Assembly: GCA_035236585.1 (NCBI GenBank)
Contig: CP141132.1
Span: 19,877,945 to 19,941,944, forward strand
Direction: 5' to 3'
DNA length: 64,000 bases
Source: Warburgia ugandensis
Lineage: Eukaryota > Streptophyta > Magnoliopsida > Canellales > Canellaceae
Part shown: one piece after another, positions 1 to 10,386 of the stretch
How positions within the stretch are numbered: the first letter of the stretch is position 1
How the letters are laid out: each line of letters starts with the position of its first letter
The notes under the pieces: model-generated
Seen by the model: the letters and a program-made list of their open reading frames with translations, nothing else
Database searches by the model: none
What the model was told of the DNA's origin: nothing
Made by a program: the position numbers and the translations under genes

Positions 1-1473
1 AAGGTCACGCCATGCAAATAAAGACATCAGATTAAAACCAAATATAAATTCCCTAGTTGTGAAAATTGTAACATAGCAAGATGTTCTTAACCTTTGTAAA
101 ACAAGGTTCTGATGGTGAAATGAACTACTCATTGCTACTAAAAATTCTGTCAGTCTCCTCTATTTTTCAAATTTAAATATTACAGGCAATTTGATTCTTC
201 TAAAAAAATTTGTTTCACATTTTAAAATACAAATAGATGATCAATCTCCTCATCATTACCTTCAAACACATTTTCTTATCTCCTGTTTACTAAGCAAAGA
301 GCTCTAGTTGCATCTATACAATATATCAATAATTCAAAATAATAATTAAGAGAACCATACTCATTGGCCTTCTCATAAAAATAAAGAGCTATACATCTCA
401 AGTTTGTCAAAATACAGTGTACACATCAAATCCTAATATGAAATCACAACCCACATAGTGCATCACATCCAAACATAAATCACAACGTACATCATGCATC
501 ACACTTAGATATAAATGCAATCCATTGAAAACTAGGAGGTTTTATAACTACCCACCTGAGATTCAATTATTCAAATCTTCTCAGATTGGTCACTAATCGA
601 TTTAGATGTTGATCAACAATAAAAAATAACCGATCTGAGCTCCTAACACTGATTGACAACTACTTGATCTATACTTCAGGTCATTGATCAATGAGTGAAT
701 GGCTTCAATTGACTTTTAAGGAGACTAATTAGCGAGTAAAAATTGTTGAACAACTCCTGATTAGTCACTCAACCATATATTGATGACTGATATGAGAGTG
801 TAGTGGTGGGATTCATGGATCAATGTCTTTGACTATTGATGAATGGTTCAATCTTGAAAAAGATGTTGGATTCTTACAAATATAATTCCTAGCCATCGAT
901 TTGCAAGTGTACAACTCGGAACCATAAAAAACTATCATCGATGGTAGCTTAACATAGCTAGAGAAGATGACTAGAGAAGGGTTCTTCATTGATAATGATT
1001 GACACAAGGAATCACTATAAAAATTTTCAAAAAATCTAGATCAAGATTCTGTCTTCGTCCATGACCATCAGTGGAGGGTTTTCTTATGGTCATCGTCATT
1101 GGAGAAGGGAAAAATAGTTATAAAAAACTAGGTTGTGATCATAATTGGTTACAATCAACATTTTGCCCTTTTCTTTTTTACAAATATCAATGAAAATCTC
1201 ACCAATTCATTGTTGGGGAAAGAGATCTGAGCATGTCATCTTTGATATGGTGAAAACCATGGTTAATCGAGCCTTTTTGGCCAATCTCAATGGAACCCTC
1301 TCTAGCTCATTTTTGTTTACTAGAGAAGACAATCTATTTGAGGTTTTTGGTTAGCCATGTACTTAAGAGAGAGATGTCATAGGTCTCATGTCACTGACAA
1401 AATCCCATAATTAGAGTGAAAAGATGGGGAGAGAGGGAACCAATCGGCTGGTCATATGATCAACTATCTTCCT

Positions 1474-1510
<37 letters not shown>

Positions 1511-1545
1511 TCTTAAAATTATAAAATAATGGAGGGTGCTCATTT
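1..1545 (-). repeat. Partial 3' LTR of Tekay/Del-like gypsy element
   Basis: This stretch aligns collinearly with 6496-8012: position 1 matches position 6496 and the two remain similar, with many substitutions and small indels, up to about 1545. As the element lies on the minus strand, this is the 3' LTR. It runs off the left edge of the window. The U3 end present in the other copy (about 8013-8167) is missing here, so the LTR/internal junction was lost by deletion or rearrangement. An (AT)n run at about 1481-1509 sits inside it. The heavy divergence between the copies suggests an old insertion. Confidence 0.8.
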
Positions 1546-1639
1546 TCTCATCCTCGGTTCCTAGGTGGCCTTCTTAACTGATTGATGCTGCCAAAGGACC
1601 TTAACCAATAGAATGGTTTTTTTCTTCATCCTCTACTCC

Positions 1640-2530
1640 TAGTCTAAAATTTGAATGGCCTTCTCCTCAAAATGCAAGTCAAGTTACAACTTTGCTAGCA
1701 CATGTGCAAGTATATGAGAAGGGTTAGGCACATACTTCGACAGCATCAAAATGTGGAACACATCATGAACTTTTACTAGTTGCATGGTAAGGCCAATTAA
1801 TAAGCTACCAACCCAATCCTCTCTAAAATCTCAAAAGGACCAATGAATTAAGGGCTTAGTTTTTCTTTCGTGACAAACCTCATGACTTCCTTCATCGACA
1901 AAATCTTTAAAGCATGTGGTCACCAACCTCAAACTCTAGGTGCCTCCTTCTTTGGTTCGCATAACTCTTTTGTTGGCTTTATGCAACCAAAAGATATTTT
2001 CAAATAAGCTTCACTTTGTCTGACCAAGCTGACCTCATTCCATCAAATTAACGAATGATATGGTTGCCCATACAATGCTTCATATGGTGCCATGCCAATG
2101 CTTGTGTAGAAACTATTGTTGTATGTGAACTCGAGGAGTAGGAGGTTCCCATCTTAGTTCCCCTTCCAATCAATCGCACAGGCTCACAGCATGTCTTCCA
2201 ATGTCTGAATGGTTCTCCATGACTATTCATTTGTTTAGGGATGAAGTGAGGTACTAAAACTCACAAAAGATCCTAGTTCTTCTTGCATGCTCCTCTAGAA
2301 TTTTGAGGTGAATCTACTATCCCTGTTTGAAATGATGGTCATAGGTGTGGCATGCAGACTCACAATCTCCTTAATATATAGTCTTGCCAAGTTGTCCAAG
2401 GGCTGTGTCTACCGAATTGAGAGAAAATACACCTACTTCATTGATGATTCCATGATCACCCAAATCATGTCATGGCAATCAGACTTTGAAGCCCATGATG
2501 ATGTGTCCCACTTCCACTAAGGAAGATTAA
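1640..2530 (-). pseudogene. Integrase and integrase C-terminal remnant (Tekay-like)
   Basis: Minus-strand translation across frames gives an integrase core piece containing [11 protein letters not shown] (around 2300-2343), which is the D of the DDE triad in the usual SDRD-SRFTS context. Further pieces resemble the LED-M and VEFTYNN blocks, and VHDVFHILMLSKYVPNPSH appears around 1690-1775 from the tail. Stops interrupt it repeatedly, including inside the equivalent of the FHPQTDGQ motif, so it cannot encode an active enzyme. Confidence 0.75.
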
Positions 2531-3059
2531 GGGACTGTAGCATCCCTATCAAACTCTGATGCTTGATCTTTACCTACTGATAGGTCAAACACCTCACCAC
2601 ACATTCTCCCATGTCCCTCTTCATCCCATTCTACTAAAAACTTCTTCTTAAGTCCTGATACATCTTGGTTCATATGGAGTGGATGGTGGACTATGAGTGG
2701 TGCACCTCTTAAAGAGTTCTACCTTAACTCTCGATCTGCTAGAACCACCCCATGAAATAACATGCCTCTGTCTAAACCCTAAGTGAACCCTAATCTACTA
2801 ACAAGCATATGTATCTCCGTGTTTTCCCTTTAATCCTAAAGAACTTTCTTGACAATGGTAGACTTTATTGCCAAATTGGCCATAAATGACCCCTTACACC
2901 CGTGCTAAGTCTCTAGTCTACAATCAACTATGTCTTAAAGAAACCTCCACCTCTTGGAAAGCATGCATGCCATCACCCTAAGTCTTCTATCTCAATCCAT
3001 TTTGCCACCATGTTGGCCTTCCCTTGGTGTTATTGGATGGAGAATTCATAATCTTTCAA

Positions 3060-4110
3060 ATTTCCATCTCCTGTTTTGATCATGCTACTAGAAGATGTAC
3101 CTAAGGCTCTTGTGGTTAGTGAATATCTCAAACCTCTCCCCATATAGGTAATGCGTCCAAATATTCAAAACAAAAATGATTGCTGCCAACTCAAGGTCAT
3201 GAGTGGGTAGTTAGCCTTGTGCTTTTTCAATTATAGTAACACATAGGCTACCATCCTCTCATTCTATGTCATGACACAGTTGAGTCATTTGTCCAAGGTG
3301 TTATTGTAAACCACAGAACCCCTGCTACTACATGGTAATGTGAGCACAGGTGTAGTGGTCAGTCTCCTCCTTAGCTTATTCATTGGCAAGGCAATGTGTG
3401 AGAACCACTCAATGAATTTGTGGTAGTGTCCTGCAAGATCAAGGAACCTCCATACCTTTGTCACTACCTTAGGGAATTCCTGCTTCAACATTGTCTCAAC
3501 TTATGATGGGTCCATTGGAACATTATCTTTTGAACTGATGTGATCTAGGAAGTTCAACTTCTCCAACTAGAACTCACACATGCTTTTTTTGGAAAGTAAG
3601 TGTTTAGTCTTGAGTGTGTCCAAAACCACACAGAATTACTCTTGATGTTTTTCTCAGCTTAAAGAGTAAACCAAAATGTAATCCGCAAATGCAATGACAA
3701 AACTATCCAAAAAGGGTTGAAAGACAAGGCTCATGAGATCCATCAAGGCTGCCAAAGCATTTCTCAAACCAAAGAGCGTCACCAAAAATTTGTAATGAAT
3801 ATAATGAGTCTAAAATGCTATCTTAGAGACATCTTCTTCCTTGATCCTCAATTGGTGGTACCCTAACATTAAGTTGATCTTTGGAAGGACTTGAGTTAAC
3901 TGAAGTTGATCAAAGAAGTCATTGATTTGGGGTAAAGGGTATTTTTTTCTTAACAGTGTTTATTCTACAACTAATAGACAATGCACGATCTCATTAACCC
4001 ATCCTTCTTTTTGATGAAAAGGGCTAGTGCTCCTCATGGTGAAACACAAGGTCTAATGATTCCCCTCTCCAACAATTCCTGAAGTTGGCACTTCAACTCT
4101 TTCAACTCTG
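3060..4110 (-). pseudogene. Reverse transcriptase/RNase H remnant (Tekay-like)
   Basis: The longest open piece (3285-3491) carries WRFLDLAGHYHKFIEWFS, the block joining RT to RNase H in gypsy pol, normally RFLGLAGYYRRF. Upstream in the reading direction are KINLMLGYHQLRIKEEDV (around 3825-3880) and [12 protein letters not shown] (around 3660-3700), where the catalytic FADD/YADD box has become FADY. RNase H pieces such as [13 protein letters not shown] lie below 3285. Several stops and frame changes make this a pseudogene. Confidence 0.75.
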
Positions 4111-4656
4111 TAATGGCCATCTTGCATAGCACCTTCGAAATAGGAGTTGTGACTAGTACGAGCTCAATGGAGAAGTCTATCTCCTCTTCGATGGTACTCT
4201 AGGTAGCTCCTTAGGAAAGACATTTGGAAACTCTTGGACGACCTCCACCTTTGCTAGGTTGGGTTTCTCAACATCTAAAATGGCAACATTTGCCATAAAC
4301 ACTTGGTACTCTTGGGCAACATGTTTGGTTACCTTCATGATTGAAATGACGCATACCCCTATGTTGTTCTGTCTCCTTCAAAAGGAGATCATCTCATTAC
4401 TAGGATTGTGAAAGTTGATCCTCTTCTTATGATAGTTGAAAACCTAAGATTTTGCTCCTTAGTCTTGCACTCAACCCATCAACAAACTTCTCTGTCACCT
4501 TTGCATCATCTGTACAAATGTTTGACACAAACCTCTAAAGTTGGACGAACTTATTCTCATAATGAACAACAGCCATGTTACCCTCCTCCAATTGTGGTAG
4601 AAAGTACTTGTTGAGTAATACTTTCTTGAACTCTTCTCAAACAATGTTGTTTGTGC

Positions 4657-4902
4657 TCAGGAAAAGGTCCTCCTCACCATCCACCACCAAAATGTGGCCT
4701 CTCTAGTCAAGACGAAGGTTGAAACTCTCACCTTCTTTTCCTCAAGAACCTCTATGGCCATGAAGATCAGTTCAACCTTGAAGAACCACTTCATTTCCAT
4801 CTTAGATCCACACTCTCTTGAGAAATTCGATGTGATCTTCACTAACAACTCCATCAAGATACCCCCATCTTGAGTGGGTCTTCTTGAGCTACCCCCTCCC
4901 AA
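4657..4902 (-). pseudogene. gag fragment (Tekay-like)
   Basis: An 81-residue open piece with LTREATFWWW at its end resembles the gypsy gag capsid block that normally reads L-x-G-x-A-x-x-WW. It lies upstream (minus strand) of the RT remnant, as expected. It is too short to be a functional gag of several hundred residues. Confidence 0.5.
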
Positions 4903-5499
4903 GCTTGCAATGGGCTAGGTCTAACTTTGTATAAATTGATCCATCCTCTGCATCACCCACACAAATGCCCCCCTCTATCATAATCCCCTATCTCGAAGAC
5001 TTAGAGGGACTACTATTGATCAAAGGGTCATCCCATTGCTCTTGTTGGTTGGTTCCTATTTTTAGTCCAGGGGACATCTAGTGCGAGTCTCATTTTTCTT
5101 TACAGTAGACCAATTGTTTCTATTTTATTGACTATCTACGACTTCACACTAAGAAATTGGCTATGAGTAACGTGAACTTGGGTTTGGTTCTAAAACTATG
5201 AGGACTCAGGTTTTTAAATGACTTAATTTGAATTATTTCAAAATTCAGATCCCTAAGTAAAAATTCTTTTTAAAAAACAAAACTAGTGAATTCTTTTTCT
5301 TCATTTACAAAGTCATTTTCTAAAAGCACCAAGTGTTGAAACCATCATTTCATGTTGTAGTGAAAAAATTAACCATAAAACAACGTTAACCAAGTAAAAC
5401 TTGGTTTTACCAAAAAGCTCATCCCAAGAAGTGTCAATCAAAACCATATTACATGAACAGCCATAAAATACAAGTTTTGCACCAAAGTGTTCATGTATA

Positions 5500-8167
5500 T
5501 ACATAGTGAACAAAGTAAACAATAATATAAAACCCTAAAAAAAAGTCTAGGTCTTATAGTCCCATGTTGGTCCATCTGTTCCAAGTTGTTAAACCTTGCT
5601 AACTTGCCTTTCCTTCTTTGCTTTATTCTTAGTCACACTTATCTATGGTGTGTGGCAAGGGGGTGAGTATATCGTGATATACTCAACCATAAGAATAGAG
5701 ACTAGAAAAAAGGAAACTATGGCATACATCACATTCAAACACATTGACATATATTTGAAATCTCAATGCTTTTCTTTTAAAACTCAAACAAACATCCCAT
5801 TAGTCCAATTATGCAATATGCATCCATCTCATGTATTAACAAGCATGCATCATGCAACATGTCATATCTCAATAAACTCAAGAGAAATTAAGGATAATTA
5901 AAGCCATACAAAATGTATAAAGTGATAATAAAGTGTTAAAACATTAAAATCACATCTCATCTCAAGAATAGTAAATCTTTGAGATCATCTTTGAGCATAT
6001 CAACTTACAAAGTAGCAAATTCATGCCAAATCAAGTCATGAATACTCATTATCAACCAAAATAGATTCATCAAGAACCAACTTCCATGCTCATACAAACA
6101 TAAAACAAATGAGACTCCACTATGCTCATTGACTTACTAATCTAGAACAAGTCGGGTGCCCCCTGAGAAGGACTTACTACCACATCTTTGCAAAGACTAT
6201 GGATGTGCTTAGGTAGGGAAACCATGATGTCCATACCCGAAATGACCCTTTAGTGGGCTGGAGCATCTAATATCATATTAGTTTTGGAGGCGGGTGGCCA
6301 ATCGATATCTCTTGGCATAGTCTCATAAGAATCGTCTCCATCTACCTATTTAAAACATGAAATTTTAGACTCTTCTGCACCCCATACGACTTACTAGTCA
6401 TGCCTGTGGAAATATCTCACGAGGCATATCTACCTAACCACGACCATCTCTACCTAACCATGACCTTTCATCAGTTGAAAGCCCAACATGACCCAAAGGT
6501 CATGCCATGCAAATAAAAAAGACTTCAAACTAAAACTAGATATAAAATCAAAAACTGTAGAAAGCATGATAGAGTAAGATACTCTTGTCCTTTGCAAAAC
6601 AAAATTTGACATTGAAATGAACCCCTCATTTCTACCAAAAATCCAATCTCCTCTATTTTTTATACTTACACATTTAATGCATGCGATGCAATTCACTTGA
6701 TAAGCATTCGTTTCACATTTTAAAATACAAATGGAGCATCAATCTCCCTACTATTGCATCCAAACACAAAATTTCTATCTCATGTTTACAAAACTAGAAG
6801 TTCTAATTGTATCCATGCAATATATCAATAATTCAAAATAATAATCCAGAGAACCAAACTTGTTGGCCTTATCATAAAAAATAGAGAGTTATACATCTTA
6901 AGTTTGTCAAAATATATTATATGCATCAAATCCAAATATGAAATCATAACCACATCCAAACTTATATCACAACCCTCATTGGACATCATATTTAGATATA
7001 AATCCAATCCATTGAAAACTTGACAGTTCCAGAGCCACCTACTTGTGATTCAATGGTTTATATCTTCCTCAATTGATCATTGATTGATCCAGACATTGAT
7101 TGATGATTAGGAATCATAGGTATGAGATCCTAACAATGATCGACCATCGATACTTCTGATCTTTGATCAGCAAATAAATGGCTCTAATTGACTTTTTCAA
7201 CCATTGATCAACAAGTATGATAGAGAAACACTGCAGAAAAACTCCTAATTGGTCACTTCAACCACAAATCTGTAATAGACTTGAGAGTAGGTGGTCTAAT
7301 TCGTGGATTGATGTCATTGGCTACCGATCAATAATCCGATCTAGAAAAGGATGTTGAATCCCTATAGATCTAGCTCCCAACTGTCAATTGACGAGTGTGT
7401 AGCTCATATTCACCACTTCTTTGTTGAAAATGATCACCAACAATAGCTTAACATTGCCCAAAAAGATGATCAAAGAAGAGTTCTTTGCCAGTGACAATTG
7501 ACGCATGGGATTGGTGTAAAAATTGTCAAAAAAGCTAGATCAGGCTTCCATCTTCCTCCATGATTGTCACTAAAAGCGTTTTCCTGTGGTTGTCTTCAAT
7601 GGAGAAGGGAAAAGCAGTAGCCGAAAATTGGGTTGTTGTTGGAATGGGTTATAGTCGTTGTTTCATACTTTTTCCATCCAAAGCTTGATGGAAATCTCAC
7701 TTATTCATTGTTGGGGAGCTGGAACTGACATTCGCAATTTTCAATTTGGGAAAAATCATCATTAATCAAGCTTTTTTGGCTGATCTCGATGGAACACTCA
7801 TTGATTCATTTTTGATCGGAGGAGAAGACTATCTATCCAGGGTTTCCGATTAGTTGCCCAAGGGTAAGAGAGAGATGTCGTCAGCCCTCTTTTGCCAGTG
7901 AAATCCCATTGTTGGAGCAGAAAAATGGTGAGAGAGTGGAGAGAAAGGGAAGTAATCGACCTTCTCCTTATACAAACATATGTGCTTAAAATAATAAAAT
8001 AAAGGGGTGTCATTATTAATTTTGGCCCTCTGTTTACTGTAGCCTGATTTTCTCGTCCAAACTCTGATTTTTGCATCCTTGGTATTTTTAGAAAGTTATT
8101 TTGAGCATGTTCCAAATTTTGAGATTTCAATGATAAATTTTGTGTTTTAAAAATTGGAGTTATTACA
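5500..8167 (-). repeat. 5' LTR of Tekay/Del-like gypsy element
   Basis: The minus strand begins at 8167 with TGTAATAACTCCAATTTTT, a typical LTR start, and 6496-8012 aligns with 1-1545. The section 5590-6470 contains GC-richer blocks (5646-5690 and 6150-6370) reminiscent of long Tekay/Del LTRs. The lower boundary is approximate because I could not locate the closing CA and primer-binding site. At about 2.6 kb the LTR is long, as in this clade. Confidence 0.65.
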
Positions 8168-8606
8168 TGATTTCAACATTTGTGACCAAAGTATGACTTC
8201 CTTACACCAAAACACTAAACCAGCATGACTTCTACACTTGAGATCACCATTAAGTGAACAACTTTTCTGGGTGGCCAATGAATGTATCCCATGGGTAGAC
8301 TCAACAAGGGCAATTATGCTATATTATCCCCCTACTTTTGGTCGGTTGGTATGCAAAAGGCTGAAACCAGTGCTTCAATTAATTATTATGGCCTAGTTTG
8401 CATGCAGCCATGCCCACATGCTTCTTTCATGTATATCACAGTTAAGAATGTCGCCTTTATGCTCTATGGTGATGTTGGGTTGGAAATGACATAAACGGTG
8501 GTTTACTTGATCATGAATTTAAACCTGTTTCAATAGGTCTCCAAATTAATATGTGTTCAAGTTATGATGATTGTGGGGCCAAGTCCAATCTTTTTCTTTC
8601 ATTTCT
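8168..8606. other. Unassigned sequence between gypsy LTR and gene 1 upstream repeats
   Basis: No coding region, RNA gene or repeat is recognised. It directly follows the 5' LTR end at 8167, so it is flanking DNA of that insertion. A 70-codon open frame here (8282-8494) has no recognisable motif. Confidence 0.5.
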
Positions 8607-8698
8607 TTTTCCTGAATGGTCTACGGATTCAAACTCGCTACATCTGAGTTGTGAGACAGGACCCTTAACCAACTTGGCTAATTAATCAATAAAGATTT
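8607..8698 (-). repeat. Possible tRNA-derived SINE head
   Basis: On the minus strand AGCCAAGTTGGTTAAGGG resembles a tRNA A-box region, and GAGTTTGAATCC about 33 bases later resembles the B box (GGTTCGANTCC). This promoter pair is typical of tRNA-derived SINEs. No cloverleaf with paired arms or 3' tail could be fixed, so a divergent tRNA pseudogene is equally possible. Confidence 0.35.
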
Positions 8699-8873
8699 AG
8701 GTCCCCGTTTGATCATTTGGTTTCTTATCATATTGAAAATAAAAGAATGTGCAGAGATTGGTTTTTCCAGTTATTACAGAAGGGATTTAGGAAAGGTCTT
8801 CTGCCTGCTTTTCGCATTTTCGTTTCTGCAAAAACCGGAGATAGATACAGTAGAAACGTTGCCAAACATAACC
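8699..8873. repeat. MITE-like element with degenerate terminal inverted repeats
   Basis: The left end reads GGTCCCCGTTTGATCATT followed by GGTTTC, and the right end is the inverted counterpart GAAACGTTGCCAAACATAACC trimmed at 8873. Ends of the CCCGTTTGG...CCAAACGGG type are common in plant MITEs. No target-site duplication is clear and there is no coding content. Confidence 0.3.
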
Positions 8874-9244
8874 TTGGTAACACAACACAGTTTAGGGGAG
8901 AAACATGGAAGAGAATAGAGAACCTTCGTTGAAAAAGGTGCACTATGAGGCTTGCCCTGGCTGAGAAATCCCACGTAAAAGAGTTCTTGTTTATTTGGAT
9001 CGTGGTACTTGGAGGTGGTAAGAGCCTTTATAGTAGTAATTACGTGCTTGTTAATTGTTGTCCTCCCTGCATTTTAGTTCGTGAAGTTGATTGAAACATG
9101 AGAATAATATCTGAAATTTGCCTGATATTAATATGATTGGCTGTCTCGTGTCTTTCAGTTCATTTTGATATTAGTGTAGGGCTAGGTGTTTAAAGAATGG
9201 ACAGATGGAGTGACAGACTGTAAATTAAGCTGGATTCAAACTAA

Positions 9245-9312
9245 ATAGGGTTTTCTGGTTGATATGTCTCAGCCATCCCTAGTTGGGCTAAGGCTTTGAA
9301 GATGATGATGAA
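9245..9312 (+). repeat. 3'-end fragment of an RTE-clade LINE
   Basis: The block CCCTAGTTGGGCTAAGG followed by TTTGAAGATGATGATGAATG matches the 3' end of the RTE copies elsewhere in the window (CCCTAATTGGGATAAGG then TTGATGATGATG near 28003-28033). Only the last tens of bases are present, as expected for a heavily 5'-truncated LINE insertion. Confidence 0.55.
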
Positions 9313-9423
9313 TGATTTGTATCGATAGCAAAGTGAGATTGGGGCTACATGGCTTATCTAAACACAGGGTTGTAAGAAACCTCCTCCTCTAAAAGATGGG
9401 AACTATATATAGTGTCAAAAGTT

Positions 9424-9802
9424 CCGGTAAGAGGTTGCATACCAAGGCATGTGCAGAGAAGTTGACCCTCCATTTTGTGATTGAGGGTGGCTTTTTCTGA
9501 AAGATCTAAGTGTTTCATCTTGTTTGACTCACCAAAATTAAGGAGCCCATAAAAAATAGATGCACGTAAATGATTCTAGTCTGTTGTCTTCGGTCTTTGA
9601 AAAAACTAAAAAAATTAGTGACTTTAATTTGTAGGATGCATAAAATAAGTTATAAGCATCTAATGATATCCAAATTTAGTATCAGTCTATCTAAACTATT
9701 TCAAACATGATGAACGACTTAGATCTTTTAAAAGAAGCCACCCTCCATCACAAAATAGAGGATCAACCTTTTAACAAGCCTTAATGCGCCAACTCTTACT
9801 AG
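9424..9802. repeat. Foldback/MITE-like element upstream of gene 1
   Basis: Two inverted arms of about 100 bases (9424-9527 and 9701-9802) flank a loop of about 170 bases. The best-matching cores are GTGATTGAGGGTGGCTT and its inverted partner AAGCCACCCTCCATCAC. The arms differ at many positions, so the element is old. There is no coding capacity and no clear target-site duplication. It lies about 350 bases upstream of the gene 1 start codon and so within its probable promoter. Confidence 0.5.
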
Positions 9803-9916
9803 GTCTCTGTTTTCTATATTAGTATTTGTTATTATGTGGTTTGTCCGTGCTCGTGTGTGGAAGTACCATGGAAGCAGGGGTGTAGCACGGAAAGTATCGT
9901 GTGAAGAAGCCACCAG

Positions 9917-9924
9917 CCACGTGG
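9917..9924. promoter_or_regulatory. G-box palindrome CCACGTGG upstream of gene 1
   Basis: A perfect CCACGTGG lies 235 bases before the start codon of the Ycf36/DUF1230 gene. In plants the CACGTG core is bound by bHLH (PIF) and bZIP (HY5, ABF) factors and is common upstream of light- or stress-responsive genes for chloroplast proteins. Its use here is inferred from position only. Confidence 0.4.
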
Positions 9925-10158
9925 TAGAGAGCTGCTCGCCCACTCTCCTCTCAAAACCACAAAAAATAGGAAAAACATATAGGGCATAGGATAATACAAC
10001 CTAAAATCGACTATTTTTCCATCCAATAATTCCCTCCGCATAAAATATGTATGGTCTCAAAGAGTCCTGCGATCCAACAGTAGTATTAAAGCAAGAAAAA
10101 AGTCCCCACGACCAACTTTACTGCAACCTTGTAGTTCAAACTCAAACAAAAGAGAAGA

Positions 10159-10386
10159 ATGCTGAGACTCCGGATTTGCTGCCATTGGATACCAGATGTA
10201 AGCATAAGCAGTAGCAGGAGCCTAAGGCGCTTGAGGATTGTTCCCTTGCGGAGCACACAGCAGCACCTATCTCGATGGAATCAAGTTAAGGCCGTGAAGG
10301 ATGAGAGAGGAGGAGGTACGAGCGGATTCGCTGGACAGGACTGGGACCCTGGCTTGGAGATTGAAGTCCCCTTCGAACAGAGACCG
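10159..10386 (+). CDS. Ycf36/DUF1230 gene exon 1
   Basis: Codons 1-76, phase 0 end, donor GTATGT. It carries the predicted transit peptide and the linker ending FEQRP, which continues as VNEYSS in exon 2. Confidence 0.88.

Larger units (their letters stand above)
1546..5500 (-). mobile_element. Internal region of decayed Tekay/Del-like Ty3/gypsy element
   Basis: Reading the minus strand from high to low coordinates gives gag, RT, RNase H, integrase and an integrase C-terminus, the usual Ty3/gypsy order. All frames are broken by stops and indels and no long open frame remains, so this is a pseudo-element. Protease is not clearly readable. The integrase tail resembles the VFHVSMLRKYV-type block of Tekay/Del chromoviruses, and the LTRs of more than 2.5 kb also fit that clade. 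I did not find a clear primer-binding site next to the 5' LTR. Confidence 0.8.

Noticed and set aside
8607..8698. A functional tRNA gene on the minus strand
   Set aside because: A- and B-box-like words are present, but I could not pair acceptor, anticodon and T arms.
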